Origin: Aquibaculum sediminis
GTDB lineage: Bacteria > Pseudomonadota > Alphaproteobacteria > Kiloniellales > DSM-21159
Assembly: GCF_040712085.1 (NCBI RefSeq)
Contig: NZ_JBFCVK010000007.1
Coordinates: 124,001-188,000, forward strand
Direction of reading: 5' to 3'
DNA: 64,000 nucleotides
Position numbers and translations under genes: made by a program. This document shows, piece by piece, positions 1-8,501 of the stretch. Within the stretch, counting starts at the first letter, position 1; each line of letters begins with the position of its first letter. The notes beneath the pieces were generated by a model, which saw only the letters and a program-made list of their open reading frames with translations, had not been told where the DNA came from and searched no databases.

Positions 1-719
1 AGAACGACATCGAAAAGCTGCGCGACGAGATCGCCGGTTACGATACTGCGGAAATCGCGCGCAAGCGCGTGTTGCTCAGCGAGAAAATTAGGGAAGAAGG
101 CCGCTTGCAGGGCGATATTCAGGATCAGAACGTCGAGCGCAAGAAACTGTTCGACGAACTGGCCGTCTCGCAAAAGGCAATAGAGGGTCTGACCAAGGAT
201 CGCACGCAGCGCAGCACAGTAAAGGTTTCGCTTTGCTCTGACCTAGAAAAGGTGTTCTCGCAGAGCATCGAGCAGCTGCGGGACAAGTTGCGCAAACGTG
301 TTGAAGAGCTTGCGAACGAGGCTTTCAAACACTTGACCACGCAGAAGAGTTATCGTGGGCTGGAGATCAACGACAATTACGGCTTGCAGATCGTCGATGC
401 GTCCGGGCGTCACGTCGCCGTGCGAAGTGCGGGCGCGGAGCAGATCGTGGCGCTGTCCCTCATCGACGGGTTGAACCGGACCGGCCGCGCCGCCGGACCC
501 GTTATCATGGATACGCCGTTTGGTCGCCTAGACCTGAATCACCGCGACAATATTCTGAGTTATCTGCCTTCGGTGACGAGCCAGTTCGTTCTGCTGGTTC
601 ATAGCGGAGAGATCAGGAAGGAAACCGATCTTGCTGTCATCGCCGAAAGGATCGGCGCTGTCTACGAGATCAGGGAAATCAGCTCCACGCAATCTCGACT
701 GGAAAAGGCGACGTTATGA
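1..719 (+). CDS. C-terminal part of a DndD-like SMC/ABC-type ATPase (5' end outside window)
   Basis: The frame is open from the first bases of the window, so this is the tail of a longer gene. The visible ~239 residues begin as a charged, heptad-like coiled coil (to about window residue 110) and end in the C-terminal half of an ABC/SMC head. Visible head motifs are an ABC-signature-like SAGAEQ, a Walker B/D-loop stretch GPVIMDTPFGRLD, and an H-loop-like VLLVHSGEI. This order and the MDTPxGRLD wording resemble DndD, the ATPase of DNA phosphorothioation systems, more than SbcC, RecN or RecF; that is a family-level judgement from memory. The N-terminal Walker A would lie upstream of the window. 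It overlaps the next gene by four bases (ATGA), indicating translational coupling. An ATPase of another defence system (Lamassu- or Septu-like) remains possible. Confidence 0.72.
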   Translation, partial: NDIEKLRDEIAGYDTAEIARKRVLLSEKIREEGRLQGDIQDQNVERKKLFDELAVSQKAIEGLTKDRTQRSTVKVSLCSDLEKVFSQSIEQLRDKLRKRVEELANEAFKHLTTQKSYRGLEINDNYGLQIVDASGRHVAVRSAGAEQIVALSLIDGLNRTGRAAGPVIMDTPFGRLDLNHRDNILSYLPSVTSQFVLLVHSGEIRKETDLAVIAERIGAVYEIREISSTQSRLEKATL

Positions 720-1102
720 GCATCGCGGAACCTACCACAATCGGACTTTCGGAAGGCGCACATGAAAAGCTGAAACGACTGCAAGAGGAACAGTACTTCC
801 GTGAACTTCTCGATGGATACCGTTTCGCCATAGGGCTTGCGCTTGCACAAGGGGTGGAGCCGCCCGAGCTCCAGAAGCGAACAACGATCTTCAATGTGGG
901 GACCGTCGATCCGGACCAATCCCTGCAACGCTCGATCGAAGCACTTGTGGGAGATCGTGTCCGGGATGCGTCGATATACAAGATGGCCGAACGCCTTGCG
1001 GAATGGGGCGTCAATGAACTTGCGTCCCAGGCGGAGTCCGGCAGCATCGACTTTGTCGGCTTGCTCGATCAAGCCGCCGAGAGGGAGGCCGTCGATACAT
1101 GA
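716..1102 (+). CDS. Small Dnd-associated-type protein of unknown function
   Basis: A 128-aa soluble protein. Its N-terminus has the pattern 'LSEGAHEKLKRLQ...FRELLDGYRFAIGLALAQG', a short basic strand/helix segment followed by a helix that recalls DndE and the small proteins that accompany dnd genes. No catalytic motif, signal peptide or membrane segment is visible. The start overlaps the stop of the ATPase gene and the stop overlaps the start of the 843-aa gene (ATGA both times), so the three proteins are probably made in fixed proportion and act together. DndE-like proteins bind nicked DNA, but that role is only inferred here. The protein could equally be an unrelated small adaptor. Confidence 0.6.
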   Translation: MSIAEPTTIGLSEGAHEKLKRLQEEQYFRELLDGYRFAIGLALAQGVEPPELQKRTTIFNVGTVDPDQSLQRSIEALVGDRVRDASIYKMAERLAEWGVNELASQAESGSIDFVGLLDQAAEREAVDT

Positions 1103-3630
1103 TGGAGGCTCCCCTTCGCGCGTTTCTTATGTTGCGTTCGCGTGACGGCACATGGACGGTCACCGTTTGCCGCGACCTTGGTGCCGTCATACGCGCATGG
1201 AAAACGCGAAGGGAGCCAGATCGGGGCGTAGCCGTGCTGCATGTCGGCTTCAACCGCCCGCCGTCGCACAGCTTCGATGAAGTCGCAAAAGCGCATCCGG
1301 GTCGCATGCTATTGACCGCGGGGGCGAAGCACAGCGTTCCGGCCTCGTTCGTTTCTTCCGCCGCCCCGGTCGGTGCAGCGGGAATCTTTGACGTGTTCAT
1401 CGGGCTGCAAGGCTGGGGATACACGCTTGACGATCCGACAGCAGGAGCAGATCGGGTAGAGCCGCCGCACCCGAACACCGTGAGCCATGAGCCGCAGGGT
1501 TGGGTCGCTTCATACTTGCGCGAGCACCCTTCAGATGCGGAAATGGTATCGGCACACGGAATATTCGACGACGCTACTTATCTCGACCGGGAAGCGGGAC
1601 TAGAACGAAGTATTCGGCACCGCTCTGGACTGTTTCGCCTGTATCACATCGTGGGCACGAATTGCGACGACCCGTGCAAGTTTGCCCGCGCCGCACCGCC
1701 TTGGCTGGCCGCGCGGGAGCTGATGTCCCTGGCCCTTCCGGTGCGGGCCGACAACGTCTTCCGAGTGAGCGGCATCAAGACGGTGTGCAATCTCGCCGAC
1801 TGGTCACCTGAAGCCCTGCTGGGCCAAAGGAATTTCGGGCGAACATCATTGAGGGATACTTTGCAGGCGCTCACCGCCGCCCTCAACAATGGACCTCTTC
1901 CGGCGGCGACGGCCGAAGAGGAGTCCCGCCGTCTACTGACCGAGGTACGGAAGTCGCTGCTGGTGTTCTCTGGCCGCGAGCGCGACGTGCTGATCCGCCG
2001 TTTGGGATTCGAAACCCCTCCAGAGACGTTGCAGGAGATTGCTGACGACTTCGGTATAACGCGCGAGCGTGTCAGGCAGATCGAGGCGCAAGCGACCAAG
2101 AGATGGATACGCGAATCATCCTGGGATGACATTCTTGAACAGAAAATCACCCGGCTTTTGATCGGCCGAAGCTTTCCCCTTCCGGTCGCTGGAGTGGAGG
2201 CCATAGATGCGTGGTTCGAGGGCGTGTCGGCACACAGGATCTTTTTCAGAAACCTCGTCCAGGCCATCTGTGGCGACCGCATCCACATGATCCCGATCGA
2301 CGGCCTTTACTACTTCAGCCTCATGACGCAGGAAACTTGGGAGCGCACGGTTTCCGAAGCATCGGCGGTGTTATCTTCCGGCGCGGGACGGGAGTGGAGC
2401 GAAGATTACGCCTGCGCGCTTGTGCATGGTCTGCTTCCCGACACGGCAAATGAGTTCGGTACCTTACTATGGGACAAGGCGTCCCGCCTGTGCCATTTCA
2501 GTTTCGCCGATGACGGGTCGCGCATTCTCACGAGTTACGGTCGCGGCGCAGACCAGCTCGTTGAAGCCATTCTCGCCGAGTCCAGAACACCGTTGCACTA
2601 CACGGAAATCGCCGAGCGCGCGAGAATCAGGGACGGAAGAAATCTGGATGCGAGGCGGGCGCACAGCGCCGCCGCAAGCGTGGGTTTTCTGTTCGCGCGC
2701 GGCACATATGGACTTGCGCGCCATCTGCCATTGTCTGATGAGCAAATGTTGCAGATTCGAAGCGAAGCTGAGGACATCTTGTGCTCTGAAGCGCCCGGCA
2801 GGCAATGGCACAGCTCTGAAATTCTCTCGGAAGTATCGGAGCGAATGGAAGGCAGCATTGACGGCCTCGACAAGTATGTCCTCGACATCGCGCTTGCCGG
2901 ATCGGAAATGCTTAGACCCCTTGGGAAGATGACATGGGTTGCGGCTGCGGCCGACACCGACGATCAATCCCGCATTGACGTTCACCAAGCCGTGGTCGCA
3001 ATCGTTCAGGCAGCGGGACATCCCTTAAGAACCAGTGAAATAAAGGAACGCCTGACCGCCGTGCGAGGCGTCAACGAAACGTTCCAGATTCATCCGGTTG
3101 ACCCGCTTGTTCGCGTGCAGCCCGGCCTGTGGGGCATCAACGACAGGGATGTTCCGCTTTCACGCGAGGAACAGCGTGAGCTTGTGGAACGTCTGGTGCA
3201 TATGCTCAATGAGAATCAGTCTGGAATTCACGTAAGCGAACTGTCTGACGTCTTGCCCCTACAGGATTGCCCGCCGGATGCATTTTGTTCCATTGCCTCA
3301 CAAGACGAGCGGCTGAAGATCGGGCAGGGTCGCTATGTGTACTTCGCCGAATGGGGAAACCCGAGGCGCGAAACCATCGCCCATGCGGTAGCCGCCGTCC
3401 TTCAAGAGGCAGACGAACCGCTTGGCCTTGAGGAAATCACTAAACAGGTCGAATACCGAATTGGTAGAAGGACCGACAAGCCGGTCGTCTCCGGCGCGTT
3501 GCAGGCGCTCGAAGCGGAGTTCCTCGACGCGACAGGAGAATGGACCCTGAGGAAGCCGTCGCGAGACGATAACGAAGAAGCCGAACTGACCGAGGATGCT
3601 TCGCTCGACGTGCGTCAGAGTTCTGTCTAG
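1099..3630 (+). CDS. Alpha-CTD / sigma region 4 / HARE-type winged-helix fusion protein
   Basis: An 843-aa protein without a signal peptide. Residues ~1-200 form a domain I do not recognise. Residues ~205-265 (LALPVRADNVFRVSGIK...NFGRTSLRD) match the helix-hairpin-helix pattern of the RNA polymerase alpha C-terminal domain. Residues ~290-337 (ERDVLIRRLGF...LQEIADDFGITRERVRQIEA) are a textbook sigma-70 region 4 helix-turn-helix. Three later blocks (~485-540, ~625-680, ~760-820), each starting 'AILAE/AIVQA/AVLQE' and ending in an aromatic, basic strand, look like HARE-HTH winged helices, known from RpoE delta subunits and restriction-linked proteins. It overlaps the preceding small gene by four bases and is the last gene of the operon. 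Base composition looks less GC-rich than the following core genes. It is probably a DNA-binding or transcription-interacting component of a modification/defence system; the function is inferred. Confidence 0.7.
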   Translation: MMEAPLRAFLMLRSRDGTWTVTVCRDLGAVIRAWKTRREPDRGVAVLHVGFNRPPSHSFDEVAKAHPGRMLLTAGAKHSVPASFVSSAAPVGAAGIFDVFIGLQGWGYTLDDPTAGADRVEPPHPNTVSHEPQGWVASYLREHPSDAEMVSAHGIFDDATYLDREAGLERSIRHRSGLFRLYHIVGTNCDDPCKFARAAPPWLAARELMSLALPVRADNVFRVSGIKTVCNLADWSPEALLGQRNFGRTSLRDTLQALTAALNNGPLPAATAEEESRRLLTEVRKSLLVFSGRERDVLIRRLGFETPPETLQEIADDFGITRERVRQIEAQATKRWIRESSWDDILEQKITRLLIGRSFPLPVAGVEAIDAWFEGVSAHRIFFRNLVQAICGDRIHMIPIDGLYYFSLMTQETWERTVSEASAVLSSGAGREWSEDYACALVHGLLPDTANEFGTLLWDKASRLCHFSFADDGSRILTSYGRGADQLVEAILAESRTPLHYTEIAERARIRDGRNLDARRAHSAAASVGFLFARGTYGLARHLPLSDEQMLQIRSEAEDILCSEAPGRQWHSSEILSEVSERMEGSIDGLDKYVLDIALAGSEMLRPLGKMTWVAAAADTDDQSRIDVHQAVVAIVQAAGHPLRTSEIKERLTAVRGVNETFQIHPVDPLVRVQPGLWGINDRDVPLSREEQRELVERLVHMLNENQSGIHVSELSDVLPLQDCPPDAFCSIASQDERLKIGQGRYVYFAEWGNPRRETIAHAVAAVLQEADEPLGLEEITKQVEYRIGRRTDKPVVSGALQALEAEFLDATGEWTLRKPSRDDNEEAELTEDASLDVRQSSV

Positions 3631-3710
3631 CTCTTACCTTGCACGCCCATTGCCTCGGCGAGCGCACCCTGGGTAAGCCCCAGCGGCTTCTTGAACTCCT
3701 CAGCAGTATC
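3627..3710 (-). pseudogene. HigA-type antitoxin remnant
   Basis: Read on the minus strand, about 24 codons give EEFKKPLGLTQGALAEAMGV, which closely follows the first helices of HigA/XRE antitoxins (…REEFLKPLGLTQ..LAKALGV). The match stops after GV, where a HigA would continue into the recognition helix. Nothing HigA-like precedes it beyond a few residues. The break lies within ten bases of the end of the preceding accessory operon, so it may mark an old insertion or deletion junction. The match is short and could be chance. Confidence 0.45.
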
Positions 3711-3894
3711 TCCTGCTTCACCTGTAGCTGCCCACGACCATCCCAGCTCAACACCCTCCTCCGGCACCAGCGAAACCTTCCCCCGCAAACCGCGTTTCCG
3801 CTCCAGACGCTTTTGCTTTGCATCCCGGCCCCGGCATTGCCCCGGCCGGGGCGCATGCAGCCAATCGGCACCGTCAACAGGGGAGGAGCGCGCC

Positions 3895-5262
3895 ATGTTT
3901 TTTCAGCGAATCAAGACACCCGGCATCGCCCATGTGGCCTACATTCTGGCGGAGGACGGCATGGCCGCTCTCGTCGACCCCGGCCGGGACGTGGAGCGCT
4001 ATCTGAAGGTGATTCACGACAACGGGCTGCGGCTGCGCTGGGTGCTGGAGACGCATCGGCAGGAGGATTTCGAGATGGGCGGCGCGGCGCTGCGAACGCT
4101 CACAGGCTGCGAAATTCTGGCTTGCGACCATGACATCATGGCTCATGCAGACCGGCGGCTGCGCGATGGAGAGACCATGACGCTCGCCGGGGGCATGACG
4201 CTGCACGCCCTGCACACGCCCGGGCATACGCCGGAAAGCATGTGCTTTGCCATCAGCCTCGACGCCGCACCGGATCGGCCCTGGGGCGTGTTCACCGGCG
4301 ACAGCCTCTTCATCGGCGACACCGGGCGCACCGATCTGCCGGACGTCGACAAGACGGCTGAGAATGCCGGCCTGCTCTATGACCAGGTGCACGCCAAGAT
4401 CCTGCCGCTGGGCGACCAGGCCTTCGTCCTGCCGGCGCATGGCGCGGGCTCGGCCTGCGGCGGCAACGTCGCCGACCGCGACCACTCCACCATCGGCATC
4501 GAGCGGGTCAGCAACGCCGTCGCAACCAAGAGCCGGGATGACTTCATTCGCCACAAGGCCGGCGAAGGGCTGGCGCGGCCGCCCTATTTCCGCCTGATGG
4601 AGGAGGTGAACCTGCACGCCGGCCGCCCCTTCGACGACCTGCCCCTGGCATGGCTGCAGCCACAGGAGTTCGCCGAGCGTTGCGGCGAGGCTCTGGTAAT
4701 CGATACCCGCGACGTGGAGGCCTTCGCCGGCGGGCATATCGGCGGCGCCTACAGCGTCTGGCTGTCCGGTGTGGCCCGCTATGGCGGCTGGATCTCCGAG
4801 GAGTCGGCATCCATCCTGCTCGTGGCCGACGGCCCTGCAGCGGCGCGCGAAGCACGCCTGTCGCTCGCGCGCATCGGCTTTGACAATGTGGCCGGCGCTC
4901 TGGCCGGCGGCTTTGAGGCCTGGCGCGATGCCGGGTTGCCCATCGAGACAAGCGGCACGACAGCACCGCGCGCGCTGGCCGATCGCCTCGATGAGGTCGC
5001 GGTTCTCGACGTCCGCGAGACCGAAGATTTCGAGGAAGGCCACATCCCGGGCGCCAAGCACGCCTTCGTCGGTCATCTGGAAGAACACCTGGCCGAGCTT
5101 GAACTGAGCCGCGAAGAGCCACTCGTGGTCACCTGCAGCGTCGGCCATCGCGGCAGCCTCGCGGCCAGCATCCTCGAGCGTAACGGTTACGCGGACGTCT
5201 CCAATCTCCTGGGCGGAATGACGGCCTGGACGGCGCTGAACATGCCTGTGGAAAGCACCTGA
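3895..5262 (+). CDS. MBL-fold protein with two rhodanese domains
   Basis: 455 aa. The start at 3895 follows a strong GGGAGGAG site; the frame stays open upstream but that part has no homology. Residues ~1-240 are a metallo-beta-lactamase fold of the persulfide dioxygenase (ETHE1/BlhA) type, with HTPGHTPES, GDSLFIGDTGRTDL and LPAHGAGSACG. The first metal motif is not HxHxDH but ETHRQEDF. Two rhodanese domains follow: the first (~265-360) lacks a catalytic cysteine, the second (~375-450) has the active loop CSVGHRG. The expected role is cytoplasmic handling of persulfide or thiosulfate sulfur. The altered motif suggests a changed metal site, as in the family branch with HRNED-like motifs. It stands alone, with the TRAP genes starting ~190 bases downstream. 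Confidence 0.85.
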   Translation: MFFQRIKTPGIAHVAYILAEDGMAALVDPGRDVERYLKVIHDNGLRLRWVLETHRQEDFEMGGAALRTLTGCEILACDHDIMAHADRRLRDGETMTLAGGMTLHALHTPGHTPESMCFAISLDAAPDRPWGVFTGDSLFIGDTGRTDLPDVDKTAENAGLLYDQVHAKILPLGDQAFVLPAHGAGSACGGNVADRDHSTIGIERVSNAVATKSRDDFIRHKAGEGLARPPYFRLMEEVNLHAGRPFDDLPLAWLQPQEFAERCGEALVIDTRDVEAFAGGHIGGAYSVWLSGVARYGGWISEESASILLVADGPAAAREARLSLARIGFDNVAGALAGGFEAWRDAGLPIETSGTTAPRALADRLDEVAVLDVRETEDFEEGHIPGAKHAFVGHLEEHLAELELSREEPLVVTCSVGHRGSLAASILERNGYADVSNLLGGMTAWTALNMPVEST

Positions 5263-5455
5263 CCAGCGGGCCAAGCCGGCCCGAATGTCGTTCGGAACAG
5301 ACACCGCACCACCAGATTGCACACAAGTTATTGACCACGCGCATAATCCCGGGTTGGATGCTGCTTGCGCCTTGATCGGGCGCAGCGTGGGGCCAGGGCG
5401 GCGGAGATCGCCTGCGGGCTCTGGAACGAGGGACAACGCGCTCAGGGAGGATAGA

Positions 5456-6445
5456 ATGAAGCTCTTACCCCTTGCTGCGATTGCGGCCGTATCCGGGCTC
5501 GCAATTGCCGCCAGTTCCGCACAGGCACAGCAGATGCGCCTGTCGCACCAGTGGTCGACGGCGGATGTCCGCCACAAGGTTGCCGAGATGGTGGCCGACG
5601 AGGTTGCCGCCGCCGATGTCGGGCTCGACATCCGTATTTTCCCCTCCGCATCCCTGTTCGCAGCCAGCGAACAGTACCTGCCGCTCAGCCGCGGCCAGCT
5701 CGACATGTCGGTCTTTCCGCTTTCCTACGCCGGTGGACAGCGGCCCGAATACAATCTCACGCTGATGCCCGGTCTGGTGCGCAATCACGATCACGCCGCG
5801 CGGCTCAACCATTCTCCCTTTATGGAAGCCATCGAAGAGGTGATGGCCGAGGACGACGTGATGGTTCTGGTGCACGGCTACCTCGCCGGCGGTTTCGCGG
5901 CCAAGGACGGCTGCATCACCGAGCCGTCGGACATGCAGGGCCGCACCGTGCGCGCCGCGGGTCGGGCCTTCGAGCAGATGCTGGCGGCCGCCGGCGCCTC
6001 GATCTCCTCCATGGCCTCCTCGGAAATCTACAACGCCATGCAGACCGGGGTGCTGGACGCGGTGAACACCTCCTCCTCGTCTTTCGTCTCCTACCGCCTC
6101 TACGAGCAGGTGGACTGCTTCACCCCGGCGGGCGATGTGGCGCTCTGGTTCATGTACCAGCCCCTGCTCATGAACAAGTCGACCTTCGAGGACTTGAGCG
6201 AGGAGCAACAGCAGGCGCTGCTGGACGCCTCGGCCAAGGCCGAGGAATGGTACCTGGAGCAGGCCAAGGTCGACGACGCCCGGGCGGTCGAGGTCTTCCG
6301 CAACAACGATGTGGAGATCGCCGAGATGACCCAGGAAGACTTCGAGGCCTGGCGCGAACTGGCAGCGGAATCCGCCTACGCCAGTTTCCTGGACGAGGTG
6401 CCGAACGGGCAGGAACTGCTCGATCTGGCCTTCGAGGTCGAATAA
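5456..6445 (+). CDS. dctP: TRAP transporter solute-binding protein, DctP family
   Basis: 329 aa. The ATG at 5456 follows GGGAGG at 5446 and gives a clean signal peptide ending AQA (residues ~1-25). The mature protein has the DctP pattern: LSHQWSTADVRHKVAEM at the N-terminus and GRTVRAAGRAFEQML, containing the arginine that normally binds the ligand carboxylate, followed by the ALQ/MQTGVLDAVNT helix region. It captures an organic acid-type substrate in the periplasm for the DctQM permease encoded next. The substrate cannot be read from sequence. The 165-base gap before dctQ holds no gene. Confidence 0.9.
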   Translation: MKLLPLAAIAAVSGLAIAASSAQAQQMRLSHQWSTADVRHKVAEMVADEVAAADVGLDIRIFPSASLFAASEQYLPLSRGQLDMSVFPLSYAGGQRPEYNLTLMPGLVRNHDHAARLNHSPFMEAIEEVMAEDDVMVLVHGYLAGGFAAKDGCITEPSDMQGRTVRAAGRAFEQMLAAAGASISSMASSEIYNAMQTGVLDAVNTSSSSFVSYRLYEQVDCFTPAGDVALWFMYQPLLMNKSTFEDLSEEQQQALLDASAKAEEWYLEQAKVDDARAVEVFRNNDVEIAEMTQEDFEAWRELAAESAYASFLDEVPNGQELLDLAFEVE

Positions 6446-6609
6446 GCGAAGCCTGCGCGGGCGCCCGGCCCATGATCATCGCCGGTACAGGCCGGCGGGT
6501 CGGGCGCCCCACAGCTGCGCGACGAGTTTCTGATCCTGTCCCACGCTGATGCAGGGGTATCGGGCGCGCAGGCCGCATCTCATCTCGACCTGATCCAGGC
6601 CGGAACTTC

Positions 6610-7158
6610 ATGACCCACGCTTCCCCGAGCAACGCTTCCCGCGGCGCAGTCGATACGCTTCTGCGCACCATTGCGTGGATTTCCACCGTGTGCGGCTGGT
6701 TCTCGGCGCTGATGATCCTCAGTTCGGTGCTGATCACCTGCCAGATGATTTTCGTGCGCTTCGTGCTGCGCCAGTCGACGATCTGGCAGACCGAGATGGT
6801 GGTCTACCTGATGGTCGGGGCCACCATGCTGGGCCTGCCCTACGTCCAGAAGCTGCGCGGGCACGTCAACGTCGATCTCCTGCCCATGTGGCTGCCGCGC
6901 AGGCCGCGCAAGTTCCTGGCGCTCCTGGTGCTTGGGCTGGGCATTGTCGTGCTGAGCGTCATGGCCTGGTACGGCTATGAGAACTGGCATATCGCCTGGG
7001 AGCGGGGCTGGCGCTCGCCCTCGGTCTGGGGCCCGCCGTTATGGATTCCTTATCTGCTGCTGCCGGTGGGCTTCGGGCTCTTCATCCTGCAGCTCCTGGC
7101 CGACCTACTTGCCCTGCTCACGGGCCGCGACACGCCCTTCGGCCTGGAGGACAAGTGA
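6610..7158 (+). CDS. dctQ: TRAP transporter small permease, DctQ family
   Basis: 182 aa with four hydrophobic segments (about residues 30-52, 70-86, 104-124 and 143-168), the standard layout of DctQ. The conserved stretch IWQTEMVVYLMVGATMLGLPYVQKLRGHV is typical of the family. It forms the inner-membrane complex with DctM and drives Na+- or H+-coupled uptake of the solute delivered by DctP. Its stop codon overlaps the start of dctM (GTGATGG), so the two membrane subunits are translationally coupled. Confidence 0.9.
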   Translation: MTHASPSNASRGAVDTLLRTIAWISTVCGWFSALMILSSVLITCQMIFVRFVLRQSTIWQTEMVVYLMVGATMLGLPYVQKLRGHVNVDLLPMWLPRRPRKFLALLVLGLGIVVLSVMAWYGYENWHIAWERGWRSPSVWGPPLWIPYLLLPVGFGLFILQLLADLLALLTGRDTPFGLEDK

Positions 7159-8474
7159 TGGACCCGCTCACGCTGGGGGCCCTGGTCGCCCTCGTCACGG
7201 TCGCGGTGCTCTTTTCGGGCGTGTCGGTTGCGACCGGTTTGCTGATTGTCTCCGCCGGCTTCCTGCTCATCTTCGACGGAATGCGCTCGCTGGAACTGCT
7301 GCCCGAGATGTTCTTCGGCAAGCTCAATTCCTTCGCGCTGCTGTCGATCCCCATGTTCATCATCATGGGCGCGGCGATCTCCTCCACCCGTGCCGGCGCC
7401 GACCTCTACGAGGCGCTGGAGCGCTGGCTGACCCGCGTGCCCGGCGGGCTGGTCATGTCGAACCTCGGCGCCTGCGCCCTCTTCTCGGCCATGTCCGGCT
7501 CGTCGCCCGCCACCTGCGCGGCGATCGGCAAGATGGGCATCCCCGAGATGCGCAAGCGGGGCTATCCCGACGAGGTGGCGGCCGGCTCCATCGCCGCGGG
7601 CGGCACACTGGGCATCCTGATCCCGCCCTCGGTCACCATGATCGTCTATGGCATCGCCACCGAAACCTCCATCGGTCGCCTGTTCCTGGCCGGCGTGATC
7701 CCCGGAATGCTGCTGGTCGGCCTCTTCATGGCCTGGTCGGTCTGGTCGACCTGGCGCAAGCACGCGCTCTATGCCATCGCCAACCGGCGTTATGACCTGC
7801 GGGAGAAGCTGGAGATCCTGCCCCGGGTCCTCCCTTTCCTGCTGATCATCCTCGGCGTGCTCTATGCGCTCTACGGCGGCGTCGCCACACCGTCGGAGAC
7901 CGCAGCGGTGGGCGCACTTCTGTGCCTGGTAATGGCGGTGATCATCTACCGCATGTGGGCCCCGCGCGCGCTCTGGCTGGTGTTGAGCAGCGCCACGCGC
8001 GAAAGCGTGATGATCCTCTTCATCATCGGCGCGGCCGGGGTCTTCAGTTACATGCTGTCCTCGCTGTTCATCACCCAGTCGATCGCCATGTGGATCTCGG
8101 ACCTGGATGTGAATCGCTGGGTGGTGATGGGGGCGATCAACGTCTTCCTGCTGGTCGCCGGCTTCTTCCTGCCGCCGGTGGCGGTCATCGTCATGGCGGC
8201 GCCGATCCTGCTGCCGATCATCCTGGCAGCCGATTTCGACCCCTACTGGTTCGCGGTGATCCTGACCATCAACATGGAGATCGGCCTGATCTCGCCCCCT
8301 GTCGGCCTCAACCTCTATGTGATCAATTCCATCGCGCCGGAGATCAAGCTCAAGACCATCCTCATGGGCTCCCTGCCCTATGTGGGCTGCATGGTCCTGG
8401 CCATCCTGATCCTCTGCCTCTTCCCCGGCCTCGCCACCTGGCTGCCCGAGGCGGTGATGGGACCCATTCGCTGA
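7158..8474 (+). CDS. dctM: TRAP transporter large permease, DctM family
   Basis: 438 aa and almost wholly hydrophobic, with about a dozen membrane segments. The family signatures AMSGSSPATCAAIGKMGIPEM and AAGGTLGILIPPSVTMIVYG are present in the N-terminal half, and a second inverted-repeat copy (EIGLISPPVGLNLYVINSIA) in the C-terminal half. The start was placed at the ATG overlapping the dctQ stop; the open frame extends 39 codons upstream but inside dctQ. This is the ion-coupled transport channel. The gene ends 27 bases before a convergent minus-strand gene. Confidence 0.92.
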   Translation: MDPLTLGALVALVTVAVLFSGVSVATGLLIVSAGFLLIFDGMRSLELLPEMFFGKLNSFALLSIPMFIIMGAAISSTRAGADLYEALERWLTRVPGGLVMSNLGACALFSAMSGSSPATCAAIGKMGIPEMRKRGYPDEVAAGSIAAGGTLGILIPPSVTMIVYGIATETSIGRLFLAGVIPGMLLVGLFMAWSVWSTWRKHALYAIANRRYDLREKLEILPRVLPFLLIILGVLYALYGGVATPSETAAVGALLCLVMAVIIYRMWAPRALWLVLSSATRESVMILFIIGAAGVFSYMLSSLFITQSIAMWISDLDVNRWVVMGAINVFLLVAGFFLPPVAVIVMAAPILLPIILAADFDPYWFAVILTINMEIGLISPPVGLNLYVINSIAPEIKLKTILMGSLPYVGCMVLAILILCLFPGLATWLPEAVMGPIR

Positions 8475-8501
8475 TTCTCGTGCCAGGCGACCGCGTAAAC
8501 G

